Assembly (NCBI GenBank): GCA_012841225.1
Contig: DUVD01000106.1
Coordinates: forward strand, 1-7,235
DNA length: 7,235 bases
Direction of reading: 5' to 3'
Origin: Fibrobacter sp.
GTDB taxonomy: Bacteria; Fibrobacterota; Fibrobacteria; Fibrobacterales; Fibrobacteraceae
In this document: positions 1 to 6,358 of the stretch, one piece after another
Layout of the letters: the number at the start of each line of letters is the position of its first letter
How positions within the stretch are numbered: position 1 is the first letter of the stretch
Notes under the pieces: model-generated
Databases searched by the model: none
What the model saw: only the letters and a program-made list of their open reading frames with translations
What the model was told of the DNA's origin: nothing
Program-made: the position numbers and the translations under genes

Positions 1-1199
1 TCTTCATCTTCGAGCTCTTCTAAAGAAGGTGGTTTTTCTTCATCTTCTTCAGCTTCTTCTTCATCTAAAGAATCTCGCTTCATGGTGCTGACTTGATACT
101 CCACTTTGCGAGCTTCTTTAGTAAACCCAAGTCCTAAAAGCTCTGCACAATCATCACAGTAACCCAAGTCTTTGTCGACACGAAATTCTGCAGCAACAAT
201 ATTAACGCAGCACTTTGTGCAAACCTGCGTAGCCGCTTCGCGATAAAAAGTCAAGTTTTTTTCTTCTAGTTCTTGTATGACTCTTTCGTACAATTCTTCG
301 GTAGTTTCCTCTACTAATGAAGCCTTGCGACGCATGACTTGCGTTGGTTTTTCAAAACCCTTTAACTCGGCAGAGACTTTCTTTTTATTTAAGCGGTCAT
401 CTACTTCGTCTATTTCAATAAAAAAGGAGTTTTTTATAAGTTTTTTTCCAGCGGGAAGCAGCTTGGTAAAAGGCGTATCTAGAACTATTTCTTCTTTAAC
501 AGCCTTTTCTACTTTTGTAGTGGCCTTTTTGTTTGCGCCTAGTATCTTTTCGTTGCCCTTTTTAGTCACTTTTTTTTCTGACTCTTTTTTTGCGACTGGC
601 TTTACTTCTACTTTTTTAGCAACGGCTTCTTTTTTAACGACTGGTGCTGTTTTTATGACAGACGCTTTTTTAGCTGGCGTTTTTACCGTTGTTTTGATTG
701 GACTTTTTTTTGCTGGGGCTTTGGCAACTGTTTTGGTGGCAACATCCTTTTTGGCAACGACTTTTGTCGTGACTTTTTTGGCGACTGGTGCTTTTTTAGT
801 AACTACGGCTTTTTTTACGACTGGTGCTTTTTTAGCAACTGCAGCCTTTTTTACAACCGGTGCTTTTTTAGCAACTGCAGCCTTTTTTACGATCGGTGCT
901 TTTTTAGCAACTACCACTTTTTTTGCGACCGGTGCTTTTTTGGCAACGACTGCTTTTTTTACGACTGGTGTTGTTTTGGCAACTACCACTTTTTTTGCGA
1001 CCGGTGCTTTTTTAGCAACGACAGCTTTTTTTACGACTGGTGTTGTTTTAGCAACTACAGTCTTTTTAACAACTGGGGCTTTTTTGGCAACAGGCTTTGC
1101 AACTGCCTTCTTTGCTGGAGCAGCCTTTGCCACTGTTTTGGCAACAACAGGCTTCTTTGCAGAAATTGGTTTTTTAGGAGCTACTTTTTTTGCACTCAT
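1..1199 (-). CDS. Histone-H1-like lysine-rich protein with C-terminal DksA/TraR-type zinc finger (C-terminus cut by window)
   Basis: An uninterrupted minus-strand frame runs from ATG at 1199 out of the left edge: 399 codons, no stop seen. Residues 1-235 are almost only Lys, Ala, Val, Pro and Thr, in AKKAP/VVKK-style units like bacterial H1-type and chlamydial Hc2 tails. Residues 43-138 are eight 12-residue repeats. Residues 238-325 look like an ordinary folded or helical segment. A Cys4 motif follows: C327-x2-C330, 17 residues, C348-x2-C351, the exact spacing of DksA/TraR fingers, with an extra C331. The DksA coiled-coil tip motif DxxDxA is not seen. The visible end (376-399) is very acidic. 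Inferred role: the basic tail binds DNA or RNA non-specifically, and the finger contributes folding or RNA-polymerase/DNA contact. It starts one base after the cyclophilin stop, with GAGAAG about 8 nt upstream, so it is probably cotranscribed and translationally coupled. The coding call is firm; the function is inferred. Confidence 0.85.
   Translation of the reverse strand, partial: MSAKKVAPKKPISAKKPVVAKTVAKAAPAKKAVAKPVAKKAPVVKKTVVAKTTPVVKKAVVAKKAPVAKKVVVAKTTPVVKKAVVAKKAPVAKKVVVAKKAPIVKKAAVAKKAPVVKKAAVAKKAPVVKKAVVTKKAPVAKKVTTKVVAKKDVATKTVAKAPAKKSPIKTTVKTPAKKASVIKTAPVVKKEAVAKKVEVKPVAKKESEKKVTKKGNEKILGANKKATTKVEKAVKEEIVLDTPFTKLLPAGKKLIKNSFFIEIDEVDDRLNKKKVSAELKGFEKPTQVMRRKASLVEETTEELYERVIQELEEKNLTFYREAATQVCTKCCVNIVAAEFRVDKDLGYCDDCAELLGLGFTKEARKVEYQVSTMKRDSLDEEEAEEDEEKPPSLEELEDE
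786..1073 (-). repeat. Eight tandem 36-bp coding repeats (12-residue Lys/Val/Ala/Pro units)
   Basis: Inside the H1-like gene, residues 43-138 divide into eight consecutive 12-residue units of the form V[V/A]KK[A/V/T][V/A]V[A/T]K[K/T][A/T]P, with no spacer, giving a 36-bp period. Units 2-3 and 4-5 are near-identical as 72-bp pairs. Units 6 and 7 differ at only a few bases. This suggests expansion by recent duplication. Some units end KTTP rather than KKAP. Degenerate half-units lie on both sides. Confidence 0.9.
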
Positions 1200-1200
1200 G

Positions 1201-1734
1201 TTATTTCTTCTCGATAATTTCAATGTTGATAATAGGATCGTTCTGTTCTAAGCGACAAACTACGCCTTGTCCTTCAGTCACACGACCAAAAACAGTATGC
1301 TTACCATCTAAATGATACTGTGGCATTTGAGTTATAAAAAATTGCGAGCCTCCTGTGTTGGGGCCGCGGTTTGCCATAGAAACCACTCCAGCTTCGTGTT
1401 TAAGATCGTTAATTTCGTTGTCTATAAAATACCCTGGATCTCCTTGACCATTGCCTAGTGGATCGCCACCTTGCACCATGAATCCTTGTATTATTCGGTG
1501 GAAGGTAAGTCCTTTGTAGAATCCTTTTTGGGCTAAGGCAACAAAATTAGCAACCGTGTTAGGGGCGGCCTTAAAGTCGAGGTCTAACACCACTTTACCC
1601 TCGTGTGTGGTAATTATTGCTTGGATTTGAGAAATGCCGTCATAATTTTTATTAAAGTGCTTGCCTTCTGCAAATACCAAGGACACTATTCCTAAAAGGA
1701 ACAAAACAATAAAAGTCTTTTTAAATATCATCAT
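1201..1734 (-). CDS. Exported cyclophilin-type peptidyl-prolyl cis-trans isomerase
   Basis: Catalyses cis-trans isomerisation of Xaa-Pro bonds, here probably in the periplasm. With the start chosen (Met at 1734, 177 aa), residues 1-22 form a Sec signal peptide: lysines at 6-7, a Leu/Ile/Val/Phe core, and a V-F-A cleavage site before Glu23. There is no lipobox Cys. The cyclophilin fold follows: FHRIIQGFMVQGGD (78-91) holds the active-site Arg, Phe, Met and Gln; MANRGPNTGGSQFF (120-133) lines the pocket; HLDGKHTVFGRV follows, with His where eukaryotic CypA has Trp, as in many bacterial members. A longer reading from ATG at 1770 would put 12 residues before the signal peptide and would begin next to the predicted -10 box at 1772-1777, so the shorter start is preferred. 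It leads a two-gene minus-strand unit with the H1-like gene one base downstream. The family is certain; the start is moderately certain. Confidence 0.92.
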   Translation of the reverse strand: MMIFKKTFIVLFLLGIVSLVFAEGKHFNKNYDGISQIQAIITTHEGKVVLDLDFKAAPNTVANFVALAQKGFYKGLTFHRIIQGFMVQGGDPLGNGQGDPGYFIDNEINDLKHEAGVVSMANRGPNTGGSQFFITQMPQYHLDGKHTVFGRVTEGQGVVCRLEQNDPIINIEIIEKK

Positions 1735-1758
1735 AATACCCGTATTTAAAATACTAGA

Positions 1759-1782
1759 ACAAATATACATAACTATATTTGT
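1759..1782. promoter_or_regulatory. Perfect 9-bp-arm inverted repeat between divergent genes (operator or paired promoter elements)
   Basis: ACAAATATA (1759-1767) and TATATTTGT (1774-1782) are exact reverse complements separated by six bases (CATAAC). It lies in the 74-bp gap between the cyclophilin and lepA and overlaps the candidate minus-strand -10 box. Each arm, read outward on its own strand, also contains TATATTTG, which fits the TAnnTTTG -7 element of Bacteroidota promoters, but no well-placed -33 TTTG was found. It may be a dimeric-regulator operator or chance in an A+T-rich gap. Confidence 0.45.
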
Positions 1783-1799
1783 GTTTAACCTTCCTTCAA
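1772..1799 (-). promoter_or_regulatory. Candidate sigma70-type promoter for the cyclophilin / H1-like unit
   Basis: On the minus strand TTGAAG (1799-1794) is followed after 16 bp by TATAGT (1777-1772), close to the TTGACA/TATAAT consensus. The predicted transcription start near 1765 leaves a leader of about 30 nt before ATG 1734 and excludes the upstream in-frame ATG at 1770. No equally good plus-strand promoter for lepA was seen. Confidence 0.45.
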
Positions 1800-1808
1800 T
1801 GTAGAAAT

Positions 1809-3629
1809 ATGTCCAAAAAGCATAACCAAATTAGAAATTTCAGTATAATAGCACATATAGATCACGGAAAATCGACTCTCGCCGACCGATTACTGGAGAT
1901 CACTCAAACTATTTCGTCCAACAATATGACAAACCAACTGTTAGACAGTATGGACCTCGAGCGTGAGCGCGGTATTACCATTAAAGCACATGCCATCAAA
2001 ATGGTATATAAACGCGATGATGGAGAGTATACCCTCAACATGATCGACACCCCCGGCCACGTCGATTTCTCTTACGAAGTCAGCCGTTCTTTAGCTGCGT
2101 GCGAAGGGGCTATTCTAATCGTCGATGCAAGTCAAGGAATAGAAGCTCAAACTCTTTCGAACTTGTACCTCGCCATTGAGAATAATCTTACGATTATTCC
2201 CATTCTAAATAAAATAGATTTGCCAGGCGCTGACCCCGATCACATTGCACAATTAGTAGGCGACCTTCTTGGCTACGATCCTGATTCCATTCCCAGAATT
2301 TCGGCAAAATCAGGGCTCAACATCCAGGCGGTGCTCGACAAAATCGTCGACGAAATCCCTCCCCCTACTGGCAACGAAGAAGCACCCCTGCAGGCTTTAA
2401 TCTTTGACTCCGTTTACGACAGTTACCGTGGCGTAATTAACCATATTCGCGTAGTGCAAGGCACCTTATGCGCTGGCGACAAAATTAAAATGATGAAGAC
2501 CGGCGCCGAATACATCGTAACCGAAGTTGGTACTTTTTCAATGTCTAGGAATCGTCAAAAAGAACTCTCTGCTGGTATGGTGGGCTATGTCCTAGCCAAC
2601 ATGAAAACTATTAGCGACGTTAAAATTGGCGACACCCTGACCTCGGTTCAAAACCCAGCTGCCAAAGCCCTTCCGGGATATAAAGATATTTTGCCAATGA
2701 TATTTTCTGGAATTTATCCTATTAATCCAGAAGACTACAAAGACTTACGAGATGCTTTAGAAAAACTAAAGCTTAATGACTCCGCCATTTCTTGGGAACC
2801 AGAAACATCTGAAGCGCTCGGCTTTGGCTTTAGGGCTGGCTTCTTAGGGCTTTTACACATGGAAATTGTGCAAGAGCGCCTGGATCGCGAATTTCAAGTC
2901 GACATTATTACCACCGTTCCAAACGTAGAATACCACATTCACATGAACGATGGGGCTTCCATTAAAATTGAAAGTCCTTCTAAGCTACCCGACCCTAGTC
3001 GCTTTGAATATATCGAAGAACCTTACGTTAAAATTCAAGTATTTACGCCCAAAGAATTTGTAGGTGCCATGATGACTCTTTGCGATGAAAAACGTGGCGA
3101 GTTTACCACAATGGAATACATAGACGAAAATAAAGTCATCTTAAAGTACGAGATCCCTTTAGCCGAAATCATGTTCGATTTTTATGATAGATTAAAGTCG
3201 GTAAGTCGAGGCTATGCAGGCTTAGACTACGAGCCTTCGAATTACAGACGTAACAACTTGGTCAAACTGGATATTTTACTTAATGGCGATCCCGTCGACG
3301 CCTTCTCTGTGATTATTCATAGAGATAAATCAGTCCATTATGCTAATGCCATTTGCGTTAAGCTAAAAGACTTGATTCCTCGCCAACAGTTCGATGTAGC
3401 CATTCAAGGCGCGATCGGCGGCAAGATCATTAGTCGAAGCACGGTAAAGGCCATACGCAAAGACGTTCTTGCTAAGTGCTACGGTGGCGATATTTCGCGC
3501 AAAAGAAAACTACTAGACAAACAGAAAGAAGGCAAAAAGAGAATGAAAAACATCGGCTCTGTTGAGGTGCCTCAAAAAGCGTTCTTAGCCGTGCTTTCAC
3601 TTTCGGATAACTCTTCTAGCGCCGACTAA
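1809..3629 (+). CDS. lepA: Elongation factor 4 (LepA), ribosome back-translocating GTPase
   Basis: Translational GTPase that binds the ribosome and affects elongation and initiation under stress; cytosolic or membrane-associated. At 606 aa it has the usual family length. G1 is AHIDHGKS (15-22), G2 RGIT (54-57), G3 DTPGH (80-84), G4 NKID (134-137) and G5 SAK (165-167). Later come the LepA hallmarks GFGFRAGFLGLLHMEIVQER, the EF-G-like domain V, and the LepA-specific C-terminal domain with CYGGDISRKRKLLDKQKEGK and the VPQKAFLAVL end. ATG 1809 is chosen because MSKKHNQIRNFSIIAHIDHG matches family N-termini; the frame is open back to a TTG at 1779, but the extra ten residues are unlike LepA. No Shine-Dalgarno sequence precedes the start. 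It ends one base before the signal-peptidase-like gene, the classic lepA-lepB order, and is divergent from the cyclophilin. Confidence 0.97.
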   Translation: MSKKHNQIRNFSIIAHIDHGKSTLADRLLEITQTISSNNMTNQLLDSMDLERERGITIKAHAIKMVYKRDDGEYTLNMIDTPGHVDFSYEVSRSLAACEGAILIVDASQGIEAQTLSNLYLAIENNLTIIPILNKIDLPGADPDHIAQLVGDLLGYDPDSIPRISAKSGLNIQAVLDKIVDEIPPPTGNEEAPLQALIFDSVYDSYRGVINHIRVVQGTLCAGDKIKMMKTGAEYIVTEVGTFSMSRNRQKELSAGMVGYVLANMKTISDVKIGDTLTSVQNPAAKALPGYKDILPMIFSGIYPINPEDYKDLRDALEKLKLNDSAISWEPETSEALGFGFRAGFLGLLHMEIVQERLDREFQVDIITTVPNVEYHIHMNDGASIKIESPSKLPDPSRFEYIEEPYVKIQVFTPKEFVGAMMTLCDEKRGEFTTMEYIDENKVILKYEIPLAEIMFDFYDRLKSVSRGYAGLDYEPSNYRRNNLVKLDILLNGDPVDAFSVIIHRDKSVHYANAICVKLKDLIPRQQFDVAIQGAIGGKIISRSTVKAIRKDVLAKCYGGDISRKRKLLDKQKEGKKRMKNIGSVEVPQKAFLAVLSLSDNSSSAD

Positions 3630-3630
3630 T

Positions 3631-4461
3631 ATGAACCCTACAGAAAAGCAAGTTAAAAAATTATTATTTAAAAGCTCGCAAAAACGCCTGTTTTTATCTC
3701 TATTTTTTTTAGCTCTAGTGTTACTTACTTCTACACTAATTCGCTTGTATGCAATTGAACCCGTAGTCATAAAAGACAGATCCATCTCGCCTTACGTAAA
3801 AAGAGGAGCGCGCGTTTGGGTTTGTAAGCTCCCTTGGTGCGTCAATAAAATAAAATCGGAAGACATTGTATTAGCAGAAAAAAGAGTTGATGAACTTTTA
3901 TTACGCCGCGTGATAGGGGTTCCCGGCTCTTTCCTCAAAGTCTCTTCGGAAGGCCATGTCACGTCCGAATTTATCAATTTTGTATGGCAAAATGAAACCG
4001 CATTTATAGACACTAGGAGCTTTTATATTCCAAAAAAAGGCGACACTCTTTTTTTTAACCGTTTAAACGACATCGAGACGGACTTTGCTATTTCTATACT
4101 CAAAGAGCAGAAAGAATCTTTTTATGTAAAGCCATCGCTTTATCAGGGAGAAAAAGAGCTCCCTATAGATCTAGTAGGCAGCGCGAGAATTGCCTCGCGG
4201 CCAGTGAGTGTTAGAGAAATACCTGGGCTTCCATGGCAAGAGTTGTTTTTAATAGAACTACAAGTGCAAAGGGGCCAACCTGGAGTTGGAAAAATTAAAA
4301 TCCAGCGCGATCTCTACAGGACTAGCGACTCGACCAAAATAGAATCGCTCGTCGCTTTAGATGATTACTTTTACTTAGCTTGTTCTATGGGAAATCGTTG
4401 CATTGACTCAAGAGAACTAGGCTTGTTCTCTCGATCAATGATTATAGCAAAAAAGCATTAA
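3631..4461 (+). CDS. lepB: Signal peptidase I-like membrane protein (S26 family) with Arg replacing the catalytic Lys
   Basis: LepB-type peptidases cleave signal peptides from exported proteins at the outer face of the inner membrane. This 276-aa protein has a basic N-terminus and one membrane segment (about 20-42). Box B is RSISPYVKRG, with the nucleophile candidate S51 (S-x-x-P, usual Met replaced by Ile52). EDIVLA (78-83) matches box C. RRVIGVPG (92-99) matches box D, but the catalytic Lys of the K-R-V-I-G motif is Arg92 (codon CGC, 3904-3906). The last box is shortened: MGNRCIDSREL keeps Asp259-Ser-Arg but lacks the Asp of GDNR. An apparently family-divergent stretch (about 100-240) lies between. 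Position, one base after lepA, supports lepB ancestry. Whether it is an active peptidase with altered chemistry, an inactive paralogue or a Ser/Arg variant cannot be decided here. No Shine-Dalgarno is seen, so translation probably couples to lepA. Confidence 0.8.
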   Translation: MNPTEKQVKKLLFKSSQKRLFLSLFFLALVLLTSTLIRLYAIEPVVIKDRSISPYVKRGARVWVCKLPWCVNKIKSEDIVLAEKRVDELLLRRVIGVPGSFLKVSSEGHVTSEFINFVWQNETAFIDTRSFYIPKKGDTLFFNRLNDIETDFAISILKEQKESFYVKPSLYQGEKELPIDLVGSARIASRPVSVREIPGLPWQELFLIELQVQRGQPGVGKIKIQRDLYRTSDSTKIESLVALDDYFYLACSMGNRCIDSRELGLFSRSMIIAKKH

Positions 4462-4484
4462 CCTTGATTTAATTAATCCAAGGT
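4461..4484. terminator. Weak bidirectional stem-loop at the convergent gene ends
   Basis: ACCTTG (4461-4466) can pair with CAAGGT (4479-4484), extended by ATT/AAT across one bulged C, leaving a small A+T loop. It spans the 11-bp gap between the signal-peptidase-like gene and the converging DUF2062-DUF1015 gene, covering the stop codon and last codons of the latter. There is no T-tract on either side, so intrinsic termination would be weak. Confidence 0.3.
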
Positions 4485-6314
4485 GTGTACTAAAAGGCCG
4501 TCGCGTAATTTAGGCTCAAACCAAGTGCTTTTTGGCGGCATGATTTCGTTAGCATCCGCAATCGCCATGAGCTGATCTAGCGTTGTAGGGTACATAGCAA
4601 AGGCACAAGTACACTCACCTGAATCCACACGCTTCACAAGCTCGCTAAGGCCTCTAATTCCACCTACAAAATCGATTTCAGTAGAAGTCCTTGGGTCGTC
4701 TATGCCAAACAATGGTTTTAAAACATGGTTTTGAAGCAAGGCGACATCCAAGCTATCAACAGGACCTAATCCGGCTAAAAGTTCGGCTTTAAATTCGCAA
4801 AGGTACCAAGAGTTTTTCATGTACAAATGAACCTGGTGCATTTGCTGAGGCTTTACCACTGCTTCTAATGGCTTCACATTAAACACAGAGGAAAGCCCTT
4901 TTAAAATAGATTCGGAGGTGTGCCCGTTCCAGGTTTTAAGAACTCGATTGTAATCGAGGATTTTAAGATGTGTGGAGGGAAATAGAATAGCGAGAAAACG
5001 GTTGTATTCCTCTTCGCCTGTGTTGTTTGGATTTTCTTCTGCCCTAAACCCAGAAGCGCGAGCACCAGCGGCGCTGCGGTGGTGCCCATCTGCAATATAA
5101 GAGACGGGAATATTATTAAATGACTCGCGAATCGCTTTGATTTCGTGATCATCGTCAATAAGCCAAACCGTGTGACCAAAGCCATCACCCTCGGTGACAA
5201 AGTCGTAAAGAGGCTTACGAGAACGAACAACACCAAAAAGATCAAACTGACCTTCGTCACGGTATGTTAAAAATACGGGCCCCGTGTTTGCATTAGTCGC
5301 AAGGACATGACGCAAGCGGTCTTCTTCTTTATCGGCACGAGTCAATTCGTGTTTTTTAATAATTTTATGGAAATAATCTTTTGCGGGGACACAACATACT
5401 AAGCCATATTGCTCGCGACCATCCATCACCTGACGGTATACATAAAGACACTCTTTTTCTTCGTGAGCGATTATGCCATCGGCGATCATCCCCTCTAAAT
5501 TCTTTTTGGCATGAGCATAAACTGATGGATCATGCGGGTCAATTTCTGGAGGTAATTCAAGTTCTGCGCGAGTGACTCTCAAATAAGAGTGAGGCAAATT
5601 TTCTGCCATCTGAACGGCTTCATCGCGGTTCATCACATCGTAAGGAAGGGCGGAGATGTTTTTAGCTTCTTCTGGACGAACCGGGCGAAGAGCTTTAAAA
5701 GGATAGATATGCATGTGAAATGATTTCCTTTGTTGTTTAGCTTCTCTAATTAATTTTTCATCTTCTGTAATTAAGCTTCGAATATAAGAGTTTTTAAGTT
5801 CAACGTGTTTTTTCTTACGGTAAGAAACCACAAAATAAGCGATCCCAAAAAAAACCAGCGCAAAAGCAAAAGCGAGAATCGTAATACCTATCATAAAGGC
5901 AAGTAAATGGTCGGCTGCGTTTTCCCACAAATGGGCTATTACACGAGTAAAATTTCTAAACGAAAGCCCTTCTAATTCGTCCAAAAAATTAAAAGCAATT
6001 TTGTCCGGGCTTACAAACCAAGAGCCAATGACATAAGCGACAGGGTAAAAGAATCCAAATTGCGTGAATGGATTTGCAACAAAAGAAGAAACCACGCCAG
6101 GCACCTTAGGGAGTTTAAACGCAGCGCAAATAGCCACAGTCAAAAGAATAGCCACCCCAATAGTGGGAATAATACCAATAAAAACACCAATACTCACAGA
6201 AAAAGCAACCTTTAGGGCATCAAGTCTTTTGGGAAACATTCGATTAAAAAGAACACGACTTATACGCGCAGAGCGAGAGTTAGGGTTCTTTTTCTTAAAT
6301 ATTGAGGTTTTCAT
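4473..6314 (-). CDS. Fusion of membrane DUF2062 domain with DUF1015 domain
   Basis: A 613-aa frame joins two families usually found apart. Residues about 15-165 are DUF2062: hydrophobic stretches at 36-66, 86-101 and 137-163 and the typical NPFTQ motif (81-85). A basic SYRKKKH run (164-170) after the last helix suggests that the following part is cytoplasmic. After a charged linker (170-200), residues 201-613 are a complete DUF1015 protein: MHIYPFKALRP and ALPYDVMN at its start, IADGHHR (407-413) in the centre, and PPKSTWFEPKLRDGLLVH near the end, all hallmark motifs. The biochemical role is not established from sequence. The DGHHR motif resembles the GxHR pocket of ParB/SerK-like folds, and DUF1015 genes in Bacteroidota are, from memory, found near serA/serC, so a serine-metabolism kinase-like role is a guess. 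DUF2062 function is unknown. ATG 6314 has no Shine-Dalgarno; a ribosome site precedes Met201. It is convergent with the lep operon and divergent from greB. Confidence 0.88.
   Translation of the reverse strand: MKTSIFKKKNPNSRSARISRVLFNRMFPKRLDALKVAFSVSIGVFIGIIPTIGVAILLTVAICAAFKLPKVPGVVSSFVANPFTQFGFFYPVAYVIGSWFVSPDKIAFNFLDELEGLSFRNFTRVIAHLWENAADHLLAFMIGITILAFAFALVFFGIAYFVVSYRKKKHVELKNSYIRSLITEDEKLIREAKQQRKSFHMHIYPFKALRPVRPEEAKNISALPYDVMNRDEAVQMAENLPHSYLRVTRAELELPPEIDPHDPSVYAHAKKNLEGMIADGIIAHEEKECLYVYRQVMDGREQYGLVCCVPAKDYFHKIIKKHELTRADKEEDRLRHVLATNANTGPVFLTYRDEGQFDLFGVVRSRKPLYDFVTEGDGFGHTVWLIDDDHEIKAIRESFNNIPVSYIADGHHRSAAGARASGFRAEENPNNTGEEEYNRFLAILFPSTHLKILDYNRVLKTWNGHTSESILKGLSSVFNVKPLEAVVKPQQMHQVHLYMKNSWYLCEFKAELLAGLGPVDSLDVALLQNHVLKPLFGIDDPRTSTEIDFVGGIRGLSELVKRVDSGECTCAFAMYPTTLDQLMAIADANEIMPPKSTWFEPKLRDGLLVHTLD
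5712..5731 (-). promoter_or_regulatory. Internal ribosome-binding site and ATG for a stand-alone DUF1015 product
   Basis: On the minus strand AAAGGAAA (5731-5724), with AGGA at 5729-5726, lies 11 nt before the in-frame ATG at 5714 (Met201 of the fusion). Starting there gives 413 aa beginning MHIYPFKALRP, the normal length and start of free DUF1015 proteins. The upstream full-length start has no such site. Dual products or a remnant of the pre-fusion gene start are both possible. Confidence 0.4.
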
Positions 6315-6358
6315 AGAACAAAACTTAGTAATTAATTTTATTTTCTAATATTATTTTT

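Noticed and set aside
786..1073. 36-bp periodicity suggestive of a CRISPR array
   Set aside because: The repeats are directly adjacent with no unique spacers, keep an open reading frame and encode a Lys-rich repeat. No cas gene is nearby.
277..1251. Long plus-strand open frame rich in Phe, Thr, Ala and Leu
   Set aside because: It is the antisense shadow of the lysine-rich repeat gene: AAA/AAG and GCA codons read backwards give TTT and TGC-like codons without stops. The minus frame has a real zinc finger, a plausible start and tight operon spacing; the plus frame has no recognisable domain.
1735..1770. Longer cyclophilin start at ATG 1770
   Set aside because: It adds 12 residues before a normal signal peptide and starts next to the predicted -10 box, before the likely transcription start.
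1779..1808. TTG-initiated N-terminal extension of LepA
   Set aside because: The ten extra residues are not family-like, and ATG 1809 gives the standard LepA N-terminus and length.
4901..5260. 119-residue minus-strand frame inside the DUF1015 region, with hydrophobic stretches
   Set aside because: It overlaps the well-supported DUF1015 coding sequence in another frame and shows no recognisable motif or ribosome site.
6315..6358. Promoters in the 44-bp gap between the DUF2062-DUF1015 gene and greB
   Set aside because: The gap is so A+T-rich that many weak -10-like hexamers occur on both strands; none had a well-spaced -35 partner good enough to call.
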